Shown here piece after piece: positions 8,551-16,728 of a DNA stretch of 41,996 nt. The first letter of the stretch is position 1; each line of letters starts with the position of its first letter. The stretch covers positions 1 to 41,996 of the forward strand of contig JWZX01003061.1 in NCBI GenBank assembly GCA_001275005.1. The letters are read 5' to 3'. The notes beneath the pieces are model-generated. The model was not told the DNA's origin, made no database searches, and was given only the letters and a program-made list of their open reading frames with translations. The stretch comes from Chrysochromulina tobinii. Taxonomy: Eukaryota > Haptophyta > Prymnesiales > Chrysochromulinaceae. The translations under genes were made by a program, and so were the position numbers.

Positions 8551-9591
8551 TCAGTCCGACGTCGGCAGGTTGGTCTGCCGCTTGACCCACGACACGTACT
8601 CGTTGAAATCGACGCGGCCGTCGCCGTTGTTGTCGATGCTCTGCATGAGCTCGTCGCACGAGCCGTCCTCTAGGATGCACATGCCCGCGTCGTTGAGCTC
8701 TGTTACCTCGAGCGTGCCGGAGCGATCTGTGTCGATCTTTTCGAATCGGATCGCATCCAAACCCAGATAGCGCCCCGTGAGCGGCGGCACCGTCCCGACT
8801 GCCTTCGGGTCGGGAAGCGGCCGGCCCGACGAGAGGAACTCGTACACGAGTGGCAGACCGTTTGGCACACCGAGGCGGGAGAGTTCGTCGTCGTCGAGGC
8901 CCTGCACGCATCGAATGAGAGCGCGTAGATTGTTGGCGTGCCCGACGACCAAGACGGTCTGCCCTCTCTCGATGACCCGCGGCCGAATCTCCTCGCGCCA
9001 TAGCGGCTCGACTCGCGCGCAGCAGTCGCGTATGCTCTCCGTCAACGGCAGCGACAACCCCTCAAGCCTGAGGGCCTCCATGTCGCACGAGTCGACGATG
9101 GCCGCGTGGAACGGATTGTCCGATGTCAGTGGCGGTGGCTTGCCATCTAGCGTCGAGCGCCAAGCTTGCAGCTCCGCTTCTGACACTCCCGGCGGCACAG
9201 CCGACTTTGACAGACCAGTGATGGCGCCATAGTGCCGCTCGTTGAGCCGGTATCGCTTCAGAAGCGGGATGGCTTTCCGGCCCAGGTACCGCGGCTGTTG
9301 CTGCAAATGATCACAGACGACCTGTGCCGTTTGAACTGACCGTTGAAGGCCTGACGTGTAGCACGCATCTATCCGCATGCCCGAAGCACCAAGGAGCCTT
9401 CCCGCTTGCTGCGCGTCGTTCACACCGCCCAAAGTGAGCGGAACATCCATCCAGCCGGTAAACTGGTTGGACAGGTTCCAAGTGCTCTGACCGTGCCGCA
9501 CGAGGATGAGGAGGCCGGTTGCCGCCGCAGTCATTCTCGCAAGTCCACGTCGGCTTGTCGCCGGCGCAGCCTTGCCATCGAGCATGACCAC
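8551..9591 (-). CDS. 2,3-BPG-dependent-type phosphoglycerate mutase with two C-terminal EF-hands
   Basis: 346 residues, no intron. The mutase part (about 26-255) has the LVRHGQSTWN signature with the phospho-acceptor His33, RLNERHYGAITGLSK with the catalytic Glu region, and VGHANNLRALI with the second catalytic His. It resembles GpmA-type cofactor-dependent mutases, which interconvert 3- and 2-phosphoglycerate. About 90 further residues follow, with two canonical calcium loops: DTDRSGTLEVTE (287-298) and DNNGDGRVDFNE (320-331). I infer that calcium could control or localise this glycolytic enzyme. ATG 9591 is the first Met in frame; an alternative start at Met20 would still keep the active site. 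No clear targeting peptide is present, so it may be cytosolic. Confidence 0.9.
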   Translation of the reverse strand: MVMLDGKAAPATSRRGLARMTAAATGLLILVRHGQSTWNLSNQFTGWMDVPLTLGGVNDAQQAGRLLGASGMRIDACYTSGLQRSVQTAQVVCDHLQQQPRYLGRKAIPLLKRYRLNERHYGAITGLSKSAVPPGVSEAELQAWRSTLDGKPPPLTSDNPFHAAIVDSCDMEALRLEGLSLPLTESIRDCCARVEPLWREEIRPRVIERGQTVLVVGHANNLRALIRCVQGLDDDELSRLGVPNGLPLVYEFLSSGRPLPDPKAVGTVPPLTGRYLGLDAIRFEKIDTDRSGTLEVTELNDAGMCILEDGSCDELMQSIDNNGDGRVDFNEYVSWVKRQTNLPTSD

Positions 9592-10316
9592 AACAAAAAG
9601 GGTGTCTGTCCATGAACTGTGTGGTCTGACGAAACAGCGCGTGAATCAGCGCTCCCATCCTGTGAAGAATCGCAAATTCGCACCACAAGGAATCCTACCG
9701 GTGTCCACAGAAGGCCGCCCCCCGCGAACCCGCACCCGGCCCCACCCGCTCCCGAAGCACCCGCGCCGCCACGCGCACCTGTGGTTCAAATAGGCGGTAG
9801 GCGAGATGAAGCTGAACGTGCCGCTGACGTGTACGGTGTAGCGGCCGGCGGTGCGGCCGGAACCCCCAATGAGCTCAAGGGAGCCTTTGCTTTAGCCTGG
9901 TTTGTGCAGCTGGCACGATACGTCACGTATACTGTCTTCCCGCTCCAGCTGTTCTTTGTATGGTTATTGAAGAGGTATTGAATTGGTGTGCATGCGAGGA
10001 AATTCCGGAGCGCCCCTGGGGGCTCCAGGATTTTTGAGATCGCCCACTGACGCGCGCCGACCGGCGCGCGGCCTAGCATCTCAACCGCCGCTCCAGACAG
10101 CCACGGTTCTCGCATGCGCGAGAACCGCCCCAGGATCTCACCTTCTCCGACGGTGCGGTCACCAGTCTCGGGGCTGAAACCTGACTCCTGAGAGGTCCAC
10201 TTGGGGCGTCCCGCATGTAGGGTCCTTACACGGAACACGCTCATTAAATTACTCGGAGTAAAGATGCTTTAAACGAATGCTAATAAGCCAAGATGCAAAC
10301 CGATTTTTTCTTTAGC
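9592..10316. other. Intergenic region with three strong hairpins
   Basis: 725 bp between the mutase start and the next gene's stop. Open frames on both strands (9619-9981 plus, 9786-10244 minus) have no recognisable domain and are not called. On the plus strand, a GC-rich hairpin (about 9996-10030) is followed by GATTTTTGAG, then a perfect 9-bp stem (10051-10059 with 10062-10070), then a perfect 10-bp stem with ATGC loop (10104-10113 with 10118-10127). This could be a structured RNA or UTR; see the findings. Confidence 0.45.
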
Positions 10317-12503
10317 TCAACCCACTGAGATCCTACGTATCGCGCCGGCTGCAAAGGCCTCCCTCTCGCACTCGAACGCAAAGTCACCCCACTGCTTGTG
10401 TGGGCTCGCCCTGGTTCGGGCGGCGGCGAGGAATGCTGCGGCGGCCTTCGAGTCGAGGTCCGGCGGCGGCAGGCCGGCCTTGAACGTCTGCTGGAAGCCG
10501 TAGCGCAACGAGCCGTTGCGCGTGGGCCCGTTGACGATCTTTGGCGGCCACGGCATCTTCGGATACGCCTCACCCCTTGCAAACGTGATGACCATCCGCT
10601 CTGCACGCCTCACATAAAGGGAGTCGATGCGCACTTTGCTGCGCTCCTGAGCGCGGCTGTGACTCCATTTGGAGCGCTCGTGGGCGACCTTGACAAAGCA
10701 CGGCGTGCTGTTACTCCATTGGGCCCAGAAGGACGTGACGTACGTGACGCTCACGTTGCGGCGGTGGAGTTCATTGGCGGTGCTCTGCGCGTACGTCGAG
10801 GTCTCGATGAAGGGGAAAGGGAACATCTGGGGCGCGTACATCCCCTTGACGCGCGTACATGGGCAGCCCTCGCACGTAACCATGAGGGCACCTTGCTCCG
10901 GCCGCCAGCTCATCAGAAAGCCCAGTGACAAGACGACCCCAAGGCACGCCGCGCTCGCAGCGCCCGGTGGTAGCTGTATCGGGCCGAGCTGGAGGGGATC
11001 ACCACCTGGCGTCTCACTGACGAAGCCCAACTTGGTGACGCTCCGCACGGTACTCTCATCTCGCAGGTTCCAGCCTTTGGGCAGCGCCGAGCGCGGGACT
11101 AGGTCCGCTCGAGGATAGCATACCTCGTCGTCGCCGTCCGCGCCCGAGTCGGTGCGTGTGCTCGTCTCTTCGCGCACAGCAGCCCCGGCGCCTTGCTGCG
11201 CGAGCTCGTCACCACCTCGGGCGATCGGGGCCGCGCCGTCCTGAGCGATCGGGACCGCGCCGTCTTGAGCGGAGACGGACGACGGGCAGGCGACCCCGAG
11301 CAGCTGCCGAGCGACGAGATGCGCGCCGAGCGCGCCGAGCAGTACGTGGCCATGACGTGACGGATGGATCGTATCAGAGCCGTTGAGCGCATACAGCTGC
11401 GCAAGCATCTGGCTGCAAGGTCGGATCGAATGGAACGGGGGCAGGTGCTGGTGTCTCGAGCACTTGGAAGAGGCAGAGGTCGTACATGTATGTCGGCAGC
11501 TTGCGGCCACGGACTCCACGTGGCACTGGTGGCTTCGTGCCTCGCACCAACCTACGCTCTTTGAGTCGGCGCTCGTCGAGGCGGGCGGGCCGTTGGAGGC
11601 CGAGGCAGTCGAGGCCGCGTCAGCACTGTCCTCAAGCGAGTCACTGAGTGCTAAGCTGGCGAGCACGTGGGCGACATTGATAAAGTCGGCGCCACCTCGC
11701 TCAGCGGATCGGCGGATCCAAATCATGTCGCGCTCCGCGTGCTCAGGATAGCGCGAGCTCACCGGAGCAGACTGCTTCAGCGCGCGGGAGTGGTTGAGCA
11801 AACTGGAGACAGACCTCAGCCGCGGCCATGCGGCGATCACCGGCCGCGCATTTGGCGCCGTCCGCCGCAGCGCCGCCAGCGCCTCGTCGTGCGCCATCTT
11901 GTCCCCGCCGAGATTCGCAGCGCCCTCGAGGAGCACTACGTGCGGCTCTTCAGGGAGGCCGGCGAGGAAGGCCGAGGTGCACCGGGCAAAGAAGGAGAGG
12001 TCGACGGCATTCTTAAAGTGGATCGAGGTCATCACACGGATCCCACCCAACGAGCCGGACGCTCTCGCGAGGAATGTGCTCAGAATGTCGTGCAGATGGC
12101 GGCCCCACGAGGCTGAAACGTCGCACTTGTTGCAATGATGGCCGCACGTTTTTGGTGCGCCATTGCAGCCAGCCGTCGGAGAAGTGCCGAGGACGAGAAT
12201 GCGCAGCGTACGTTCCTGAAGCACGCTATTCAATGTTCGGCGCCAGCCTTCCTGCGTCCCGCTGAACAATTCGTGGCTTGCTTCAGCCGCAGCAGCCGCA
12301 GCAGTGGCAGCAGTGGCCGTCGCTAACCGCATCGATGTGGCGGCCTCGGAGTGCTCACCGAAGACTGAGAAGATATGCTCGCTGCCCAGAATTGAAAGCC
12401 GCGTCGCATTGTCGATGGGCGGCGGGAAGGTTAGGAGCAGCGGCAGCGCTGCGCGCGCGCTGGCGCACGACCAGAGCGGCATCGGCGAAGTTATCGGCGA
12501 CAT
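10317..12503 (-). CDS. SGNH-hydrolase-like protein with a ShKT-like Cys insert
   Basis: 728 residues, no intron, counted from the ATG at 12503. ILVLGTSPTAGC (about 102-113) is a block I motif with a GTS nucleophile context, and GSDTIHPSRHGH (375-386) holds the block V DxxH pair (D377, H380). Between them lies a Cys-rich stretch starting WCEARSHQCHVESVAASC (about 319-336) and continuing to C348; its spacing resembles a ShKT domain. After the hydrolase part come a tandem AQDGAVPI / AQDGAAPI repeat, a possible transmembrane segment (AACLGVVLSLGFLMSW) and a C-terminal region of unknown fold. The frame is open to an ATG at 12629, but that extension is encoded partly by a foldback arm (12519-12545). 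A role in polysaccharide O-acetylation is likely by family, but the substrate is unknown. Confidence 0.65.
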   Translation of the reverse strand: MSPITSPMPLWSCASARAALPLLLTFPPPIDNATRLSILGSEHIFSVFGEHSEAATSMRLATATAATAAAAAAEASHELFSGTQEGWRRTLNSVLQERTLRILVLGTSPTAGCNGAPKTCGHHCNKCDVSASWGRHLHDILSTFLARASGSLGGIRVMTSIHFKNAVDLSFFARCTSAFLAGLPEEPHVVLLEGAANLGGDKMAHDEALAALRRTAPNARPVIAAWPRLRSVSSLLNHSRALKQSAPVSSRYPEHAERDMIWIRRSAERGGADFINVAHVLASLALSDSLEDSADAASTASASNGPPASTSADSKSVGWCEARSHQCHVESVAASCRHTCTTSASSKCSRHQHLPPFHSIRPCSQMLAQLYALNGSDTIHPSRHGHVLLGALGAHLVARQLLGVACPSSVSAQDGAVPIAQDGAAPIARGGDELAQQGAGAAVREETSTRTDSGADGDDEVCYPRADLVPRSALPKGWNLRDESTVRSVTKLGFVSETPGGDPLQLGPIQLPPGAASAACLGVVLSLGFLMSWRPEQGALMVTCEGCPCTRVKGMYAPQMFPFPFIETSTYAQSTANELHRRNVSVTYVTSFWAQWSNSTPCFVKVAHERSKWSHSRAQERSKVRIDSLYVRRAERMVITFARGEAYPKMPWPPKIVNGPTRNGSLRYGFQQTFKAGLPPPDLDSKAAAAFLAAARTRASPHKQWGDFAFECEREAFAAGAIRRISVG

Positions 12504-13023
12504 ACACCGCGCGAGTATATACCGTAAAAAGACACCGGTACAGTATAGAAACCACATGCAGAAACACAGCAGCAGGGCAAAACCGAAACAGGTACATACC
12601 AAAAAGGGGCTGGCACCTTGGTCATACATGTACCGATGTCACACCGCGGTGTCCGCTTTCCGCTTTGGGTAGAATGTGTGTCCCGGCTCCCCCGCACAAG
12701 GGGCTCGACCCCCCGGAGTCTACCGGGTAGTTACCGGATTGAAAACACCGGGGGGAGCCGGGACACACACGGTACCGGTACAGGACATGTACCGGCGGGA
12801 GTGGGGGGGGTCTCCTTACGTTAAGCGTATTTGGTACCTATAGCCTTTACATGTAAGCGCTACATGTACATGTACACGCGGTTTCTAACGGCTGTGCCGT
12901 GAAGCTAGGAGCTCGGTAGAACTTATCAAAATATGTAAAGTTTGTTAAAAGTTTGATGACGCGTGGCCTGTTACAGCGTGCACTGACCCGAACCCTCACC
13001 GGCCCTCACTCCACAGTTTGCAC
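12504..13023. other. Intergenic region rich in foldback-element arms
   Basis: 520 bp between two minus-strand genes. The left two thirds hold several MITE-like arms (listed separately). The rest, about 12800-13000, is a patch of relatively AT-rich sequence with repeated ACATGTA words and no open frame I would support. Confidence 0.5.
12519..12795. mobile_element. Cluster of MITE-like foldback arms
   Basis: A left arm (ACCGTAAAAAGACACCGGTA, 12521-12540) is followed at 12675-12735 by a right arm (GTGTGTCCCGGCTCCCCC and GGAGTCTACCGGGTAG). A second left arm (TTACCGGATTGAAAACACCG, then GGGGGAGCCGGGACACACAC, 12731-12770) ends in TACCGGTAC. The arrangement suggests two elements abutting each other, or a rearranged one. 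Confidence 0.65.
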
Positions 13024-14484
13024 TCAGTTGTGAAAGTGGTACTGCTCAAGCAGCCGGGTGAGCATCTCCGCCCACACGTGCGGCATCCCAGGGTAGCAGT
13101 ATGCCTCGCACGCGCCGCGCGGATGTTGCCCGCCGGCTGCGGTCGGGATGAGTGCGTCCGCGCGCGTCGCAGACATGTGAGTCAGGTTGAGGATCGAGAG
13201 CTTGGCACGCGGAGCCCATTTTTGGAAGGCGGTGCGCCAGATGATCTCTGCATGCTTGATCTGCTCAGAATAGTACGCGTAGTCGTGGTACATGCCGAGG
13301 TACAGCTCGCCCGTGGCGTTCCGCAACGCTGGGAGCGAGCGGAGTGGCGAGTTGCTCACAGCCGCGGGAGCCCGGCGGCGTGGTGACGAAGATGACGTGC
13401 CAGTGAACAACGCGTTCCCGATGTGGCGTGCGATACTCTCGACGATGACAGGGTAGCGCACGCCAAACATGTCGCAGCCGTAGTTGGTGCTCGGGCTCAG
13501 ATTGAGTGACTTGAACGGCTTGAAGGCGTCCGCGTCGCCCGCGGGCGTGCCGCAGCCTGCGAGGGCCGCTGGGTACGGATGCTGCTTCCACAGATGAGAG
13601 CCCATCGCGAGGACGAGCGTTCGTAACGGCTGCTCGGCGTCATGCGCGACCTGACGAGCAAAGGGGATGGTCCAATACATGTTGAAGAGCTGGTGGTGCG
13701 TGTTCGACTCGTACGGCAGCCCCGAAGGCGTCATCGGCGGACACGGCGTGATCGAGTCGGCGTGGGTCGCACCCGTGGCGCAAAGCGCGACCTGCTCGGG
13801 AGTCATCGGACGGAGCGTGTATGAGTTGACGAGCGTGTTGGTGTACTGGAACTCGGAGTGGACCGCGCCGTTCGTGTGCTGCTGGAAGGCGACGAACAGT
13901 TCGCTCAGAGGCGTGTCGCCCACGAAGAGGATAGGTCCCGCCGACTGCTCGATGCTTCCGGCGTACGCATGGAACATGGTCGGAGGCACATGTGTCATGG
14001 GTGAGAAGAAGCAGCCGTCCGAAGGCTGCCACACGAAGGCGAAGTTGCGCAGGTTGTTGGCAAATGTCGCGGACGATCTCGTCCCGTAGCAAGGCGTGTG
14101 GAAGCTGGTGCACACGTCCGTCGGCGACGTCGTGACGGGTGCTTGCTGGCAGCCATGCTCAGAGGCGCAGCAGCCGCCCAACGGGCATGGCGTGGTGCTC
14201 TCGACGCACTCCATCGGCATGAATTCCAGGATGCTGCGCCGCTCCATGTACGACGGCACCCATCGCCCTTCAGTGTAGCCGGGAGCACCGTGCGGCCCCA
14301 GGAAGACATTCTGCTGCATGTCGCAACGCCGCATGCGGTGATTCCAGAGATAGTAGCGGTCGTGGTCAAGCACCGAGTTCTGGCCTTCTCGAAGTGAGGA
14401 GAGCGGGCCATTCGGGCAGTCTGTGGTGCACGGCGGCTGCGCTGTCGAGAGGACGGAAAGCTGCAGGGGCAGCATTGTGTGCAC
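13024..14484 (-). CDS. PC-esterase (TBL/CAS1)-like protein with degenerate catalytic motifs
   Basis: 486 residues, Cys-rich, no intron. ILFVGDTPLSELFVAF (185-200) aligns with the GDS block of PC-esterases (trichome-birefringence-like O-acetyltransferases), and ACEAYCYPGMPHVWAEML (458-475) aligns with their C-terminal DCxHWC-LPG-PD-W block. By family these proteins transfer acetyl groups onto cell-wall polysaccharides in the Golgi. Here the nucleophile Ser appears as Thr191, and both the Asp and the His of the C-terminal block appear as Ala, so activity is doubtful. The N-terminus (MHTMLPLQLSVLST) is a weak signal sequence; an upstream exon encoding a better one cannot be excluded. Confidence 0.55.
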   Translation of the reverse strand: MHTMLPLQLSVLSTAQPPCTTDCPNGPLSSLREGQNSVLDHDRYYLWNHRMRRCDMQQNVFLGPHGAPGYTEGRWVPSYMERRSILEFMPMECVESTTPCPLGGCCASEHGCQQAPVTTSPTDVCTSFHTPCYGTRSSATFANNLRNFAFVWQPSDGCFFSPMTHVPPTMFHAYAGSIEQSAGPILFVGDTPLSELFVAFQQHTNGAVHSEFQYTNTLVNSYTLRPMTPEQVALCATGATHADSITPCPPMTPSGLPYESNTHHQLFNMYWTIPFARQVAHDAEQPLRTLVLAMGSHLWKQHPYPAALAGCGTPAGDADAFKPFKSLNLSPSTNYGCDMFGVRYPVIVESIARHIGNALFTGTSSSSPRRRAPAAVSNSPLRSLPALRNATGELYLGMYHDYAYYSEQIKHAEIIWRTAFQKWAPRAKLSILNLTHMSATRADALIPTAAGGQHPRGACEAYCYPGMPHVWAEMLTRLLEQYHFHN

Positions 14485-14652
14485 GTCGGTGGGGGCTACG
14501 GCCAGCGTGCGTGGGCTGCGGCCAGTGGGGAGGTGGGTGGCGGCCGACCGTATCGTCTTTCCGGACTAAAAACATGTTACTTTGACGACGGGAGCGTTGA
14601 GTTTTTAATAGCTTGCATGCCAACCTACATCATTATCAGAAAGCACGCTCCG

Positions 14653-15429
14653 CTAACAGCCGCGAGACCCCCGGGTGATGATTTCGCCGTTGGCGGTGAG
14701 CGGGCGCGGTCCGAAGGGATCGTTGACGATAGATGGACCGCGCGGCCGCCGCTCTCCGCGCGGTAGGTGCCACCACTCGCTGATCTGCGCTTGCGGTGCA
14801 ATACGTTCAGGAGCTCGGGACGGGACGCCGTCGAAGATGCCCGAGTCGACGCTGCTGGGCAACGAGCGCATCGAGTCGCCAAACTCGCTCGCACGGGAGA
14901 GGAGCTGCGAACGCTCGAGGAGCTTTCCCTGGTTACCAACGTAGAGAAGGCGTGGATCGGGTGACAGCTGCGAGCGAGACTTAGGTGGCCTCAAGAGTCC
15001 ATCTGGGCCCCGCTCCCACTCAAGCTTGGGAGCGCCTCTTGCCCCACCAGCAGCAGAATGTGGCCTCGACATTTCACTCGTCACGCCAAAGCGCTGCCAC
15101 AGCGGGGAATAAGCACCAGGTCCGGGCACGGAGCCGTCGCCATTCACATTCGGTGGATCGATCGTCGCTGGAAGCGCGTCCTGTGTGCCCCGCGGCTGCC
15201 GTGATTGCCGCACCCTTCTTGGTTGCGACATCAACGGCGTCGGAGCTCGAGTCATCATCGGCGGAGAGTCGGGAACGTCATAGTACCCCGGATCAGAGAA
15301 CCCTGTGGGTCTGGTGACTGCGAGTGGCGTCGTCGCTCGCACTTGGAGCGGTCTGGCGTAGTACATGTGGCAAGGGTCGCCTGAGCGGCCCATCCCGGTC
15401 CCCTTTAGAAAAGGGACGCCACGGAGCAT
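14653..15429 (-). CDS. PG-rich protein with a SHIPPO-like motif
   Basis: 258 residues from the ATG at 15429; the frame opens at an ATG at 15465. Basic, Pro/Arg/Ser-rich and apparently disordered. VPGPGAYSP (about 101-109) matches the core of SHIPPO / sperm-tail PG-rich repeats, which in other eukaryotes sit inside axonemal doublet microtubules. Only one clear copy is present, so a flagellar or microtubule role is an inference. The basic N-terminus with PFLKGTGMGRSGDP has no hydrophobic targeting stretch. No intron. Confidence 0.5.
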   Translation of the reverse strand: MLRGVPFLKGTGMGRSGDPCHMYYARPLQVRATTPLAVTRPTGFSDPGYYDVPDSPPMMTRAPTPLMSQPRRVRQSRQPRGTQDALPATIDPPNVNGDGSVPGPGAYSPLWQRFGVTSEMSRPHSAAGGARGAPKLEWERGPDGLLRPPKSRSQLSPDPRLLYVGNQGKLLERSQLLSRASEFGDSMRSLPSSVDSGIFDGVPSRAPERIAPQAQISEWWHLPRGERRPRGPSIVNDPFGPRPLTANGEIITRGSRGC

Positions 15430-15794
15430 GGTCGTCTCTCGACTCCACCACAACGTACCACACAACTCACAAACGAAACGTTCATAACCAATTCTGGACG
15501 GAAGTCAAGTCAAGTCAAGTCAAGTGAAGCCACCGCTATGGAATACCCCCCAAGGCTCAAGACTCAAGACTCATGTGTTTGAGGACTCAAGACCCGCAAC
15601 GAACGAAGTCCTGAGTTGTCCTGAGACTTTTTTCGCTTGAGGCTGACCATACCGGTGTGGTGCGGTTTTGTGGCGACGCGTGCGTCCCGGGGTTTGGGTG
15701 TGGACTGGCGCGGTTTGGGTGTGGTCTGGCGCGCGAGTCGGTGGGTGGGTTGGTTTTGAGGGGGTTCGGTTTGTGTTATTTGTGCGGTTCGCGT

Positions 15795-15844
15795 GTCTGT
15801 CCCACGTGTGTGTCCCGGCTCCCCCGGTGTCTTTTTACCGGTAC
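15795..15844 (+). mobile_element. Solo MITE-like foldback arm
   Basis: GTGTGTCCCGGCTCCCCCGG followed by TGTCTTTTTACCGGTAC matches the right arm of the element at 8299-8474. No partner left arm of comparable quality was found nearby. Confidence 0.6.
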
Positions 15845-16088
15845 ATCCATACAACGGAGCACATTCGACAGGTTTCCTGTATGGGTTGTTTGTTGTTTAT
15901 GTATACACTAGCGCTTGACTCTTGTCGGAAGAAAACTACGGCGAGGGTGACAACCGGCAAGTGGTCCTGACAGAAAGCGAGATACTTAGGCGCCCTCACA
16001 TTTCCGAAAATTTCGAATGAAGTCTCCCTAAGACGCGTTGAGATATTGTGCATACCTCAAGCGTGTCGTCAAGCACAAAGATTATAGA

Positions 16089-16132
16089 CGAAACCGAGTT
16101 TCTGCAGTTTCATTGGCGAAACTCGGTTTTCG
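16089..16132. other. Inverted repeat / hairpin
   Basis: CGAAACCGAGTTTC is followed about 15 nt later by GAAACTCGGTTTTCG, giving a 14-bp stem with one bulge. It sits 55 bp upstream of a possible small gene; function unknown. Confidence 0.6.
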
Positions 16133-16185
16133 TCGCGCACTCGCACGCCATCACACGCGGCCCGTCCACACTCTTCATCTTCATC

Positions 16186-16419
16186 ATGAGCGGCCCAGTG
16201 GCTTTCACGGTGATGCCCGGCGTCCTCCTCGCCTGCACTGCTTCTATGGCCATCTTGTGGGCTACCGCCGGCCAGTCCAATTCAACGCGCCTTCGTCACT
16301 CACCGACCGGCGAAGCGTCATCCGCTGCGGTCATGGCGAAGCCCCCCATCAAGCGCCGCAACAGCGCGGAGGCTACGTTTGAAAACCCCGCGCACGCGTC
16401 GGGGATCATGAAGAAGTGA
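16186..16419 (+). CDS. Possible small single-pass membrane protein
   Basis: 77 codons beginning MSGPVAFTVMPG. Residues about 5-27 (VAFTVMPGVLLACTASMAIL) could span a membrane, followed by a basic tail (KPPIKRRN) and ending GIMKK. The frame is open further upstream to 16048. It would be the only plus-strand gene within a long minus-strand run. I recognise no family. It could be a genuine small organelle-membrane subunit or chance. Confidence 0.3.
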   Translation: MSGPVAFTVMPGVLLACTASMAILWATAGQSNSTRLRHSPTGEASSAAVMAKPPIKRRNSAEATFENPAHASGIMKK

Positions 16420-16728
16420 CTGAATGTCCAGCAAGGTCCGACTATGGTGCGCGGGTATGAGTTGAAGTTCCATCCGGACGTGTCGTCGTGCGCTCACGTT
16501 GCCACATAAGACTCGCATACGACAGCGGTAAGTGAGTTCTGACTGTGCGCGCACTATGTGTATGTGTCGGTACGTAACGGTGTGTAGATGAAGAATCAAC
16601 TCTCTCCTAAGATCAGCCCATAGTACAATCCTTTCAACGGAAGTGGGCAGGCGACAGCCCGGTTCAGCTCGGCTGGAAGCAGGAGAGGTGAGAGCACAGT
16701 CCACAGAGCAGCTCGACGTGTCTGTGGG
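16420..16728. other. Intergenic, nothing seen
   Basis: 309 bp between the possible small gene and the PPIL2 stop codon. It is less GC-rich than its surroundings. No repeat, RNA or gene is supported. Confidence 0.5.

Larger units (their letters stand above)
15430..16185. other. Intergenic region with short repeats and a foldback arm
   Basis: It holds a (GTCAA)4-type pentamer run at about 15505-15527, a CTCAAGA repeat at about 15555-15590, a G/T-rich stretch with repeated GTTTGGGTGTGG words (15690-15725), a foldback arm (15795-15844) and a hairpin at 16089-16132. No supported gene. Confidence 0.5.

Noticed and set aside
9786-10244. 152-codon minus-strand open frame
   Set aside because: No domain, no codon or composition support, and it covers palindromic hairpins; more likely untranslated or RNA-structured DNA.
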